NCBI GenBank assembly: GCA_051530055.1
Contig: CM121342.1
Coordinates: forward strand, 4,216,001-4,280,000
Direction of reading: 5' to 3'
From: Neoechinorhynchus agilis
Taxonomy: Eukaryota > Acanthocephala
Length of the DNA: 64,000 nucleotides
A program made the position numbers and the translations under genes. This document shows, one piece after another, positions 1 to 9,784 of the stretch. The notes under the pieces were generated by a model, which worked only from the letters and a program-made list of their open reading frames with translations, did no database searches and was not told the DNA's origin. Within the stretch, counting starts at the first letter, position 1, and the number at the start of each line of letters is the position of its first letter.

Positions 1-418
1 CGGGTAGATGAGCTTCGTCCAATCTAAACCAATGAGCGCAATAACACCGCTTGGTTTCCCCTCGATAAATCTTCATGTATTTGACATGGCATTGTTCCTC
101 CTCGCAAACGCAACCCAAAACCGATTCGTCGTGAAAAGAAGTGACCACATTGGGATCTTCACGGGTACTTATTGCTTTTCTTTTGATTTGAATTGGTCGC
201 ATTGGATTAGCGATTCCTCTGAGCCGTAAAGCAACATCGAGTCGTGCCATTCCATGCAAAGTATCCCATGGATCGAGCACACCATTAACCTGGCGATCAT
301 CGAATTTCGCCAGTACAGGACGTCTAAAGACCACTGGCGGAGAAGACTCCGGCGATTTTCGAAAATAACTTCGGAATCGATCAATCAGAGCTCCACGATT
401 CACCAAAGTAACTCTCAT
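1..418 (-). CDS. COX5B: Cytochrome c oxidase subunit 5B-like, partial (3' end off window)
   Basis: Reading the minus strand from the ATG at 418-416 gives 139 codons with no stop, running off the left edge. The C-terminal part is typical of the nuclear-encoded zinc-binding subunit of mitochondrial complex IV (COX Vb in animals, COX4 in yeast). It holds the motif GCVCEEEQCHVK followed by RGETKRCYCAHWFRL, giving the zinc ligands as a C-x-C pair (Cys103, Cys105) and a second C-x-C pair (Cys125, Cys127). The second pair has the one-residue spacing and the HWF ending of the yeast and insect form, not the C-x2-C of mammals. The N-terminus is rich in Arg and hydroxyl residues and lacks acidic residues for about 20 positions, as expected of a mitochondrial presequence. 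No intron is seen in the visible part. The stop codon lies outside the window. Confidence 0.85.
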   Translation of the reverse strand, partial: MRVTLVNRGALIDRFRSYFRKSPESSPPVVFRRPVLAKFDDRQVNGVLDPWDTLHGMARLDVALRLRGIANPMRPIQIKRKAISTREDPNVVTSFHDESVLGCVCEEEQCHVKYMKIYRGETKRCYCAHWFRLDEAHLP

Positions 419-542
419 CCTCCTTTTTTTAATAACTCAGCACATCGCAAAGCGCCAGGAAATGTCTTATTCTTTCGAAGTTCATCGAAACAATGAGTAT
501 TTCCGATCGAGAAATACTCGTGTACTCATGGATCGCGAAATT

Positions 543-2753
543 AAAAACATATTTGGAATCAGTGTCATTGGTCGAAGCACGAAATCTAGGACGAAATAAA
601 GAAAATATTTGGAATTCTCAAAAAAGTGCTAGGACCTAGAGGACTATTAGCAAAAAAATCATTTTTCTCTATATTTTGCTTAAAAATGTATTTGGAATCA
701 GTGTCATTGGTCGAAGCACGAAATCTAGGACGAAATAAAGAAAATATTTGGAATTCTCACAAAAGTGCTACGACCTAGAGGACTATTAGCAAAAAAATCA
801 TTTTTCTCTATATTTTGCTTAAAAACATATTTGGAATCAGTGTCATTGGTCGAAGCACGAAATCTAGGACGAAATAAAGAAAATATTTGGAATTCTCACA
901 AAAGTGCTACGACCTAGAGGACTATTAGCAAAAAAATCATTTTTCTCTATATTTTGCTTAAAAACATATTTGGAATCAGTGTCATTGGTCGAAGCACGAA
1001 ATCTAGGACGAAATAAAGAAAATATTTGGAATTCTCACAAAAGTGCTACGACCTAGAGGACTATTAGCAAAAAAATCATTTTTCTCTATATTTTGCTTAA
1101 AAACATATTTGGAATCAGTGTCATTGGTCGAAGCACGAAATCTAGGACGAAATAAAGAAAATATTTGGAATTCTCACAAAAGTGCTACGACCTAGAGGAC
1201 TATTAGCAAAAAAATCATTTTTCTCTATATTTTGCTTAAAAACATATTTGGAATCAGTGTCATTGGTCGAAGCACGAAATCTAGGACGAAATAAAGAAAA
1301 TATTTGGAATTCTCACAAAAGTGCTACGACCTAGAGGACTATTAGCAAAAAAATCATTTTTCTCTATATTTTGCTTAAAAACATATTTGGAATCAGTGTC
1401 ATTGGTCGAAGCACGAAATCTAGGACGAAATAAAGAAAATATTTGGAATTCTCACAAAAGTGCTACGACCTAGAGGACTATTAGCAAAAAAATCATTTTT
1501 CTCTATATTTTGCTTAAAAACATATTTGGAATCAGTGTCATTGGTCGAAGCACGAAATCTAGGACGAAATAAAGAAAATATTTGGAATTCTCACAAAAGT
1601 GCTACGACCTAGAGGACTATTAGCAAAAAAATCATTTTTCTCTATATTTTGCTTAAAAACATATTTGGAATCAGTGTCATTGGTCGAAGCACGAAATCTA
1701 GGACGAAATAAAGAAAATATTTGGAATTCTCACAAAAGTGCTACGACCTAGAGGACTATTAGCAAAAAATCATTTTTCTCTATATTTTGTAAAAAATGAA
1801 TCAGTGTCATTGTCGAAGCACGAAATCTAGGACGAAATAAAGAAAATATTTGGAATTTCACAAAAGTGCTACGACCTAGAGGACTATTAGCGAAAAAATC
1901 ATTTTTCTCTATATTTTGCTTAAAAACATATTTGGAATCAGTGTCATTGTTCGAAGCACGAAATCTAGGACGAAATAAAGAAAATATTTGGAATTTTCAC
2001 AAAAGTGCTACGACCTAGAGGACTATTAGCGAAAAAATCATTTTTCTCTATATTTTGCTTAAAAACATATTTGGAATCAGTGTCATTGTTCGAAGCACGA
2101 AATCTAGGACGAAATAAAGAAAATATTTGGAATTTTCACAAAAGTCCTACGACCTAGAGGACTATTAGCGAAAAAATCATTTTTCTCTATATTTTGCTTA
2201 AAAACATATTTGGAATCAGTGTCATTGTTCGAAGCACGAAATCTAGGACGAAATAAAGAAAATATTTGGAATTTTCACAAAAGTCCTACGACCTAGAGGA
2301 CTATTAGCGAAAAAATCATTTTTCTCTATATTTTGCTTAAAAACATATTTGGAATCAGTGTCATTGTTCGAAGCACGAAATCTAGGACGAAATAAAGAAA
2401 ATATTTGGAATTTTCACAAAAGTGCTACGACCTAGAGGACTATTAGCGAAAAAATCATTTTTCTCTATATTTTGCTTAAAAACATATTTGGAATCAGTGT
2501 CATTGGTCGAAGCACGAAATCTAGGACGAAATAAAGAAAATATTTGGAATTCTCACAAAAGTGCTACGACCTAGAGGACTATTAGCAAAAAAATCATTTT
2601 TCTCTATATTTTGCTTAAAAACATATTTGGAATCAGTGTCATTGGTCGAAGCACGAAATCTAGGACGAAATAAAGAAAATATTTGGAATTCTCAAAAAAG
2701 TGCTAGGACCTAGAGGACTATTAGCAAAAAAATCATTTTTCTCTATATTTTGC
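543..2753. repeat. Tandem satellite array, ~139-bp monomer, ~16 copies
   Basis: The phrase TTTGGAATCAGTGTCATTGG recurs at 552, 691, 830 and onward every 139 bp to about 2700. Copies are nearly identical. A block of variants in the middle (about 1790-2450: GTTCGAAGC for GGTCGAAGC, AGCGAAAA for AGCAAAAA) shows higher-order ordering. Both ends share the rare variant AAAAAAGTGCTAGGACC. No coding content is seen. Confidence 0.95.
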
Positions 2754-2917
2754 TCTCATCAAAAACAATTTGGTAGAAGTCTACGCGAATTTTTAAGTAT
2801 TTAACGTCTCCAAACACATTAGAAAATTGGCAAAAGATTTATTTCGTTAACGAGAAAATTGCAAGTCATTTTTTCCGTCCGACTCTCAATAAACCCAGAC
2901 GACTTATTTTGTTCCTC

Positions 2918-3517
2918 ATGAAACCAACAAAACAATTTGGTTCAGAGTTCACTGTATCGGAAACATCACTAAAACCTTTGACTATTTTAAGCGCTCGAAA
3001 ATCAATTCAGTTGATCCAGGAAAGTAAATCGATCGGAACCAGAACTCTACATGAACTCGCTGATCAAAGCGAAAAGTTTAGGCGGATTCAAAGCGACCTG
3101 GACTGCGTCGATCAATCATTAAGCCAAACAAAACGCCACATCAGGAGGCTTCGTTGGAGAAATGTTCTCCCGTTCACTTTAATGAGTTTATTTAGTTGCG
3201 AAAAATGGATGTGGTTCATCTGTGGAAGTTGCTTGAACCGCCGATCAAAGTCAAAACAACCAATCAAAATAATCAAATTACGGAGTATCTCAGAACCAAA
3301 TTTGTTTGGTACCGAGTCAACGGACCAACTGAACTCCGCCCTTGTAGAAATGTCCAAGGGACTCGCAGGGCTAAAATCAATGGCAATGGAAATGAACGCC
3401 GAATTAAACGACCACAGCGAGTTGATCGATTCGACAAACATTCAAATCGACCAAACGAATAAAGACCTCGATGACCAGTGCCGTGATTTGATGAGAATCT
3501 CAAAGCGGAGGTTTTAG
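2918..3517 (+). CDS. SNAP-25-like Qbc-SNARE
   Basis: This is a single-exon frame of 199 residues starting at ATG 2918, close to the ~206 residues of SNAP-25. The first SNARE helix (about residues 25-80, with SARKSIQLIQESKSIGTRTL and ELADQSEKFRRIQSDLD) aligns without gaps to the SNAP-25 Qb helix and keeps the zero-layer Gln in ADQSEK. It is followed by a linker holding three cysteines (SCEKWMWFICGSCLN), where SNAP-25 has its palmitoylated Cys cluster. The second helix (about residues 140-195, with LKSMAMEMNAEL and IDSTNIQIDQTNKDLDDQ) matches the Qc helix, but the zero-layer Gln appears replaced by His (ELNDHSELID). The family drives membrane fusion with syntaxin and synaptobrevin at the plasma membrane. 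Which paralogue (SNAP-25, SNAP-23 or SNAP-29) I cannot decide; the cysteines favour a SNAP-25/23 type. A polyadenylation signal AATAAA lies at 3618. Confidence 0.8.
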   Translation: MKPTKQFGSEFTVSETSLKPLTILSARKSIQLIQESKSIGTRTLHELADQSEKFRRIQSDLDCVDQSLSQTKRHIRRLRWRNVLPFTLMSLFSCEKWMWFICGSCLNRRSKSKQPIKIIKLRSISEPNLFGTESTDQLNSALVEMSKGLAGLKSMAMEMNAELNDHSELIDSTNIQIDQTNKDLDDQCRDLMRISKRRF

Positions 3518-3787
3518 TCGGCAACGATCTTGTGGATTTGTAAGTGGAAAATTAATGGCTTTTTTGGTAAATATTTGAAGGAATTTATCATCAAACGTGA
3601 AAGTGTGAAGAGCAGAGAATAAATTTATCAATAGCGATTTGTTGAAATGTTTTTAATGTCAAAAGTGTTCGCATTTGTTAATACTCACAAAGAAAAAGGT
3701 TGATAGTTTGCTCCATTCCTCGGAGCGATAAGACAAATCGAATATTCACCCTAAAAGGCAAAATCATTCTCGATCATTAACCTCAAA

Positions 3788-4149
3788 ATGAAATCCTTTT
3801 TATTGATCTCACTCATCGCTGCCCTCGCATTCTGCGCTCTCAGTGCCGCCGCCGCTGCAAGAAAAGATGCAAAATGGGTATCAGAGGACGATCTCGACAA
3901 ATCTTTGGTGGAGTTTGCCGTCAAAAGCGGAAAAGTTCCAATGAAAGTTGAACGTGGCAAGAGATGTGAGTTATAAGATGTCTTAACCTTTTAACAACTT
4001 TATCTTTAGTCTTCTTTGGACCTGGAATATTTCTGATCTACATTTTGTTCCTGCTTCCGTTCCTGATGGGCGGCTGTGGTGGATTTGGCGGTCCTGGACT
4101 CTGTGGATCGCCGCCCTGTGGACCACCTCAATGCTGTCCAACTTTTTAA
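3788..4149 (+). CDS. Small secreted Cys/Gly/Pro-tailed protein, copy 1
   Basis: Two exons, 3788-3965 and 4010-4149, are joined across a 44-bp GT-AG intron and encode 105 residues. I do not recognise the family. Residues 1-23 form a clear signal peptide (MKSFLLISLIAALAFCALSA). Next comes a charged stretch of about 35 residues (KDAKWVSEDDLDKSLVEFAV) ending in the dibasic RGKR, a possible proprotein-convertase site. Exon 2 supplies a hydrophobic segment (GPGIFLIYILFLLPFLMGG) that could be a membrane helix, then a Gly/Cys/Pro tail (GGPGLCGSPPCGPPQCCPTF). The 97 bp before the ATG are shared with copy 2, so the promoter was duplicated as well. AATAAA lies at 4231. The gene and its 3' flank to about 4728 form one arm of an inverted repeat with copy 3. 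Function is unknown; a secreted or membrane-anchored structural, adhesive or peptide-precursor role is only a guess. Confidence 0.8.
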
Positions 4150-4727
4150 ACATCCTTAACCGATAGCTTAGTGTAGACGGGCGGAGAAATAGTTTCTGCC
4201 TACCTTTAATTGTAGGCTTCTTAATTACCCAATAAAACTTTACATTGAAGAAATATTCATGGGAGCCATTAATAATTTATTATAAAGCAAAAATTAAACC
4301 GATTTGATCGAATTGTGAACAAACCTTGAAGTGTCCGATTTGTTTTTAAAGACGCGACCGCAAGCTGAACAACAGTCAAAAAAATCAGAGCGAATTTCGT
4401 TCGATTCCAGAAAGTTTTGCACTTTAACCATCTTTTCGGATTTCATCGATCAACTTTTTTTCATTAAAATTGAATTTAACACGCGTCTCCAAATTTGCTT
4501 TTCTCGATTACTTTTATTTATTGGAGATCGATCGGATCGTTTTAAAGTCAATATTCGTCAACGGAAAGTAGTTTGTCGGTATTTTAAGAGTAAATTTAAT
4601 TGTTAATAAACCAGGAAATTCTACGATTCGCATAACAAAATGCTCAAATTATTTAATCGCTTTTGCTTCATCAATGTTCTTTAGATTAAATGAGAGATTT
4701 TCCAGGAGGTGAAAGTTTAATGGGAGT

Positions 4728-6285
4728 TTCGGTTAGAGACTGCCGCCAATCGAGTTCGGTTCACCGGGTCACGAGAATCTGAAATTAAAGAGTTATGAAT
4801 TCTCGCTACCCGGGGTGAGTCCCAAAAAGGATTGTTTGCAACCATTGACGGGTACCTGCTCGCTGCCTGAATCTCCACACCAAAGATAAAGAGCCTCCAG
4901 GAAACCTTCATTTAAAGTGTAATTCTCGTCAAGAACGAATTTAACAACTTTTCGACTTGCTTCATACGATCCCAAATAAGAGGCGATCAGAGAAATATCG
5001 GCTGCTTTTCGGATAGCAAAACCTCCAAGACCGCAGAGGCAAGGACGTTTGACGCCGGGTCTCATCCGGCAGCTGAATATTTAGAATTTTCTCGAGAGAG
5101 GCTTTCACCGTCTCGTCTAATTTTGCCAGCTTATCCTTATGTCTAAAAAAAGGTGTTGTGCGCAGCTTATACAGCAGTTTTGGAATAAAGAGGATGTTCT
5201 TGATCAGGAACAGAGTTTCGTGTAAAGATAATTCATCAATTCGTTCGCACAACACTGAAAGTTGCGGTTTGAAGATTGGTAATCTCTGCTTAAACATTAG
5301 AATCAAAAATGCAACTTCCTAGAATACTCAACTGGTCTTAAGTGATCAATTCTATCCCGGGGGCAAGGTTCTGAAAATCTTTCACGATAGTTTGCCTGGA
5401 CGCTCCACGTTCATCACTAATATCTCGCATTTCGCAGCATTCAATTCAATGAAAAAATTTCTCCTCCACGAATGTCTCCAAATCGAGCAGTACAACAGAG
5501 ACGTTGCCCCAGAGCTTGACATCATCCAAGTAAGAGCCCTTAAAGATGGATTGGAGAGTGCGCGACGGGATTGACTGCGAGTGAGAAGGCTATTGGGCCC
5601 AAAGGATCTCCTTGTTGAAATCCTGTTTCTGACCACGAAACTGACTTTTTCGAGAAAATCTGCTCAGTGAACTGTGTTGAATGAATTTTTGAAATTTTCC
5701 GGTGATGAACGTGCGGAGTGAATGAACAATCGCATCTACGCCCCAAGGTGTACAGAAGTCTGAGTAGGCCGAAGCAGTTTCCCTCCTTTTTCCGAGATCC
5801 ATTTATTTAACATTTTTGATGTTAAGCGGCGCAGAGTTTTTCCAATTGCAATGCGACGGATTCCGACCTTTCTTTTTCGCGGCGACACACAAAGATGCGC
5901 CGAAAAATAGCTCAATTGCTTTCGGAATCAACTCTCCCCCTGCGAATTGGTCGACTAAGCGTGCCAATGCATCTTCTGGGGACTGGGCAGCGTCACTTAC
6001 TGAAAAGGAAGTCACATCCTTTAGGTGCTGGGGCCGGAGTCCGTCAAGCCCTTTAGCTGATCCGTTAGAAAATGTTGAGTTTGTCATCTTCACTTCTGAT
6101 TTCGATGATAAAACATAAGGAATCGTATCGAAGGACGAGGATTTCACGAAATACTTTAGACCGTCGCAACAGTTTCTTCGTTATTTTTGGCGAGACTGTC
6201 CATTGATGATAAAAGACGAGCTGCTCCTCTGACATCTCCGTCTGCGAGCTTCGAAGAAACGCGTATATTTTGGAATTCAACTAAT
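4728..6285 (-). mobile_element. LINE copy A, truncated and frameshifted
   Basis: Minus-strand frames match copy B in order. They show a linker (RGAARLLSS, 6250-6200), the RT start (KGLDGLRPQHLKDV, near 6040), RT motifs, LNAAKCEILVMN near 5430, then LSLHETLFLIKNILFIPKLL near 5220 and a terminal stretch to 4740. There are several frameshifts and stops and both ends are missing. Its 3' side breaks at about 4730 against the same flanking sequence (CCGAAACTCCCATTAAACTT) that also ends copy B. It is nearly identical to copy C over 4740-5140. Confidence 0.85.
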
Positions 6286-6642
6286 TTTTAGGGCAGATTT
6301 GGGAATTTAAAACATCAGTTTTCACTCGTAAAATATCGAGATGTTCGCTCAGAGTTGAGTTGTTGTTTAGAATATAGAAATGAAGTCCTCGAATAGGACG
6401 GGTTTTTAAAAAACGACCTAAATAATTGAACAATCACGATGCGAAATAGTAATCTTTTTAGCTAAGAATTTATTAGGTGCGTGCTTTGATGACTAATTAC
6501 TGAAAAAAACTTCAACGAATTGAATACGCAAGTTTGTCAATACGAAGAAAAAGGTTGATAGTTTGCTCCCTTCCTCGGAGCGATAAGACAAATCGAATAT
6601 TCACCCTAAAAGGCAAAATCATTCTCGATCATTAACCTCAAA

Positions 6643-7034
6643 ATGAAATCCTTTTTATTGATCTCACTCATTGCCGCCCTCGCATTTTGCGCTCTCAGTG
6701 CCGCCGCCGCTGCAAGGAAGGATGCAAAATGGGTATCAGAGGACGATCTCGACAAATCTTTGGTGGAGTTTGCCGTCAAAAGCGGAAAAGTGCCAATGAA
6801 AGTTGAACGTGGCAAGAGATGTGAGTTATAAGATGTCTTAACCTTTTAACAACTTTATCTTTAGTCTTCTTTGGACCTGGAATATTTCTGATCTACATTT
6901 TGTTCCTGCTTCCGTTCCTGATGGGCGGCTGTGGTGGATTTGGCGGTCCTGGACTCTGTGGATCGCCGCCCTGTGGACCAGCGCAGTGCTGCCAGCCGTG
7001 CTGCCCGCTTCCATGTTGCCCTGTCCCGCAATAG
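6643..7034 (+). CDS. Small secreted Cys/Gly/Pro-tailed protein, copy 2 (longer Cys tail)
   Basis: Exons 6643-6820 and 6865-7034, with the same 44-bp intron as copy 1, encode 115 residues. Exon 1 gives a protein identical to copy 1 (only silent changes seen), and exon 2 is identical up to GSPPCGP. The tail then switches from PQCCPTF to AQCCQPCCPLPCCPVPQ, with six cysteines in three CC pairs, a metal-binding-like or disulphide-rich ending. The upstream 98 bp (6545-6642) match copy 1 closely; the two copies diverge after the stop codon. AATAAA lies at 7070. The gene converges on the GPX4 gene. Identical coding 5' parts and introns with sharply different tails suggest recent duplication or gene conversion plus tail replacement. 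Function unknown. Confidence 0.8.
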
Positions 7035-7477
7035 ATAGCTATTAGATTCAATCGATTTTAGTTGCGTAGAATAAATAGTGGTTTATCGTAGTTTTGTACG
7101 GGATGCCCGGATTCAGAGATTAAAAATACGCTCAGAAATGCAAATTTTATCCGAGCAAAGGTGATTTTTTCTTTTCGTTCTTAATGATAACTTTATCCGT
7201 TCTTAAAGCATCACTCAACGAGGCATAAAAGTTGGTCGTTTTTCTGCTCCTATTTTTTGGTACCTTTCCAATAATCTCATTTATGCCAATTTGCCTATTT
7301 AGTGTTTAGGACATTAATAATCGGATCTATCAGATCTCAGAGTTTTTTTGGAGAAATCGAAAAAGCGTAATAAAAACGTTTTCAAACTAACTTTTAATTT
7401 AAAATTTGTCCGAAAAATCGTTTGAGTGAAGATCAAGGAATTGGTTTAAACATTTTAAAAAGAGAATTTTAATAAAG

Positions 7478-7539
7478 ATTGGCATTCGCGACACAAAGTT
7501 TCAAAGTGAATTTTCATTGTATCGGTCATTGGTGCCAGT
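7478..7539 (-). promoter_or_regulatory. SECIS element (type II) in GPX4 3' UTR
   Basis: This minus-strand element starts about 36 nt after the GPX4 stop. It has a lower stem (TGGCA with TGCCA) and the core ATGA (7529-7526) opposite CGAA (7488-7485), which give the U-G-A/G-A non-Watson-Crick core. Helix II is CGATACAA (7524-7517) with TTGTGTCG (7496-7489), eight pairs including one G-U. Unpaired AAAA follows (7514-7511), then a short third helix TTC/GAA. There are 11 nt between ATGA and the AA motif, the canonical spacing. The extra apical helix makes it type II. Confidence 0.85.
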
Positions 7540-7574
7540 TCTTTTTTGAAATTTCTCTACATTCGCGAGTACGT

Positions 7575-8291
7575 TTAATTGTCCAATAGATCCTTCAAGT
7601 CACCTTCAATGTTCTAAAGAAAAAAACCTGAAAGTTTGAAAAAACATTTTCGAGAATGACCTTTGAGTCGACGTTTGTTCCGTATCGTTTCATTGGTTTG
7701 CCTTGTTTATTAATAAGAAACTTTGTAAAGTTCCATTTAACAAAACTAAACGGAATAAATGCGACTGCATGAAATAAATGGAAACTCCAACCTGCCCAAG
7801 AAACCGCCCGTTTGAGATTTTAGATACTTAAAGAGCGGGTGCGCTTTCGATCCGTTCACTTCTATTTTTGAGAACATATCGAAAGTAACGCCCCTTTCCG
7901 CCGCAAAAGCCTTTATCTCAGATTCGGGCCAAGGTTCCTAAATTAATATCTTTTTCAGTACCAAGGATGCAATTTCGGAATTTCTTTATTACCTGCGAAC
8001 CGAATTGGTTGCACGGGAACGCAAGGATCCGGAGACCACTCGAAGAATACTTATTGAACAATTCTTGAAGGTGATTGTACTCGCGAGCAGTAACGCCTCA
8101 TTTACACGCAACGTTCAATATTATACAGACTTTTCCTCTGGAGAAAACAGAACAACATCTCAAAAGAAAGTTGAACCTTCCAGTTACCTGTATCTCTCGA
8201 GATCCACTAAATTGCCGTCAATGTCCATGGCAGCAAAGTCGTAGATGCTTTTGGCTTTCTTGTAATCCAAATTCAGTTTGTCCTCAGACAT
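7575..8291 (-). CDS. GPX4: Glutathione peroxidase 4-like selenoprotein (UGA-encoded Sec)
   Basis: There are five exons: 8291-8188, 8137-7993, 7937-7792, 7745-7661 and 7613-7575. Introns of 46-55 bp have GT-AG ends and consistent phases. The product is 172 residues, against 170 for cytosolic mammalian GPX4. The frame reads through an in-frame TGA at 8100-8098, exactly at the catalytic position ([16 protein letters not shown], Sec48). The other tetrad residues are present: Gln in FPCNQFG, and Trp-Asn in [31 protein letters not shown] is also typical. GPX4 reduces phospholipid and lipid hydroperoxides with thiols, in monomeric form. A 5' UTR intron (8348-8307, donor GTGAGT) is likely upstream of the ATG. 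A SECIS element in the 3' UTR supports Sec insertion over pseudogene status. The last splice (donor GTCATT) is the least certain. Confidence 0.9.
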
Positions 8292-8518
8292 CGCAAAAGA
8301 CAATCTCTGAAAAACGAGGAGGAAGGCAAGCAATGTTTTTGTACTCACGGCGCAAACTCGTTGATAACGAGCAAAACGACGGCTTGCACGTGGGATTTAT
8401 TATTTCGCCATTTTTATCGGTTGCAAAGTTCGTTTTGAACGTTTATTCACTTGATTTGTTCGTTTGAGTAAGTTAACATCATAATTCTGGTTTAATACAA
8501 AAAAAAGAACGTTTCAAA

Positions 8519-8749
8519 CTAAAGATTTTTTGTCTTCATTTTAATCTCCGTCGATTTTAATGCTGTTAACAACGCCAAATCTTCTCGATTCTCATAAAAC
8601 CGTAAATAAGAAGTTTTCCCCCACGGTGTTCGTCGCTTCTTTTCCAAAACGGCCTCAATTTCTAATAACTGTCTTATTTCATTGTTTATTAGAAACAACA
8701 ACGGAGTAAAAATCTTATTTCTGAACTTATTTGATTGTAAAAATGTCAT
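8519..8749 (-). CDS. Unrecognised small ORF (76 aa)
   Basis: A 76-residue ATG-to-stop frame lies 100 bp downstream of the SLC25A32 stop on the same strand. It is basic and rich in Leu, Lys and Glu, with a helical look (NNEIRQLLEIEAVLEKKRRT), and has no signal peptide. I recognise no family. It may be a small gene, an exon, or chance in the SLC25A32 3' flank. Confidence 0.2.
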   Translation of the reverse strand: MTFLQSNKFRNKIFTPLLFLINNEIRQLLEIEAVLEKKRRTPWGKTSYLRFYENREDLALLTALKSTEIKMKTKNL

Positions 8750-8850
8750 AGTATTAAAAAAAACTAAATCAGATAGTTGTTAAATCTTAATAATGCCCAG
8801 TTTTGTTTTAAAAACAATCCTTTTTACCTATAGATCATCTCTCTCTTTCA

Positions 8851-9777
8851 TCAGGCGTTTCCTTTCCTCGGTTCAGGTGATAAAGCATTGGCCACCATCT
8901 CATAGACGACAAAAGTGATACAACTGGCAGGAGTGACCCTGACTAAAGTCGGTAAAAGTCCTTTATAAAGAGCAAAGAATCCTTCTGTTCGAAGAAGATC
9001 ATCGATTGCATGCATGGTGCCTCGGTAATGCCGATGTTGTTGTTGCAATCGTGATTTAATGACTTGATGGGGATAAAGAGCAACGGCTGCCAGTATTTTG
9101 GACACTCCTGAACAAATGGCATAAATAATAGGGCCCATCATAGCATCCTTGTCCACTCCATAGTACAAACGAAACGATTGCTTCAAGTATTCATAAGCAC
9201 CAAACTGGATTGTACCATGGAAAGTTCCAAAGAACGCAGGTACGAGTCCACCGTATAAAGCAGTGAATCCTTCTTCCCTTACGACCTTAACCATTCCACC
9301 GAATACACCACTATATCGATTTGTATCCCATTTGTATTGGAGACAAAGACGAGTCTTCATAACCCAAATCGGATTGGTCACTAGCATGGTCAATACTCCT
9401 GCCAATGTGGCGTTTTGCATGTGAGTGATCGAGCTGAGTTGCCGAGTAGGATCGGATGATTGGTAATAGGATCTTAGAGAATTGTAAACTAAAAAGTAGA
9501 GACCCCATGAAAGTCCAGCTCCTATCAGACTTGGATAAACTCCTTGATATAAAGCACCTATTCCACCTTCGATGTATATTTTGCGGAGTGCGTCAACAAA
9601 ACCACTGTACCGAGGACGAATTACTTTGCTTTTCTTAGCTGCTGAAGTCCCTTCGTCGACTTGCATTCGAACCTTGACCAGATCAAGAGGGTGCAAAACG
9701 AGAGTGGATACTAGACCACCAGCTATTCCGGCAATAAAGTGACCAATCTTCAAGTGTCCAAACAAAGTAGAACGCAT
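8851..9777 (-). CDS. SLC25A32: Mitochondrial folate/FAD carrier, SLC25A32-like
   Basis: An intronless 308-residue frame contains the three mitochondrial-carrier repeats. The signature motifs are HPLDLVKVRM (about residue 29), NPIWVMKTRL (about 135) and YPHQVIKSRL (about 235). GAGLSWGLYFLVYNS, the Trp-bearing NPIWVMKTR, GTFHGTIQFGAYE and RVTPASCITFVVYE match the folate/FAD transporter branch (human SLC25A32, yeast FLX1) rather than other carriers. The usual length is about 310-320 residues, so it is complete. It would sit in the inner mitochondrial membrane with six helices and import FAD or folate. A 166-bp satellite begins about 20 bp upstream of the start codon, so the promoter is either inside the array or very compact. 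Confidence 0.9.
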   Translation of the reverse strand: MRSTLFGHLKIGHFIAGIAGGLVSTLVLHPLDLVKVRMQVDEGTSAAKKSKVIRPRYSGFVDALRKIYIEGGIGALYQGVYPSLIGAGLSWGLYFLVYNSLRSYYQSSDPTRQLSSITHMQNATLAGVLTMLVTNPIWVMKTRLCLQYKWDTNRYSGVFGGMVKVVREEGFTALYGGLVPAFFGTFHGTIQFGAYEYLKQSFRLYYGVDKDAMMGPIIYAICSGVSKILAAVALYPHQVIKSRLQQQHRHYRGTMHAIDDLLRTEGFFALYKGLLPTLVRVTPASCITFVVYEMVANALSPEPRKGNA

Positions 9778-9784
9778 TTTTTTA

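Noticed and set aside
543-2753. Regular repeats that could suggest a CRISPR array
   Set aside because: The whole 139-bp unit is conserved with no unique spacers, in a eukaryotic genome with introns; it is a satellite.
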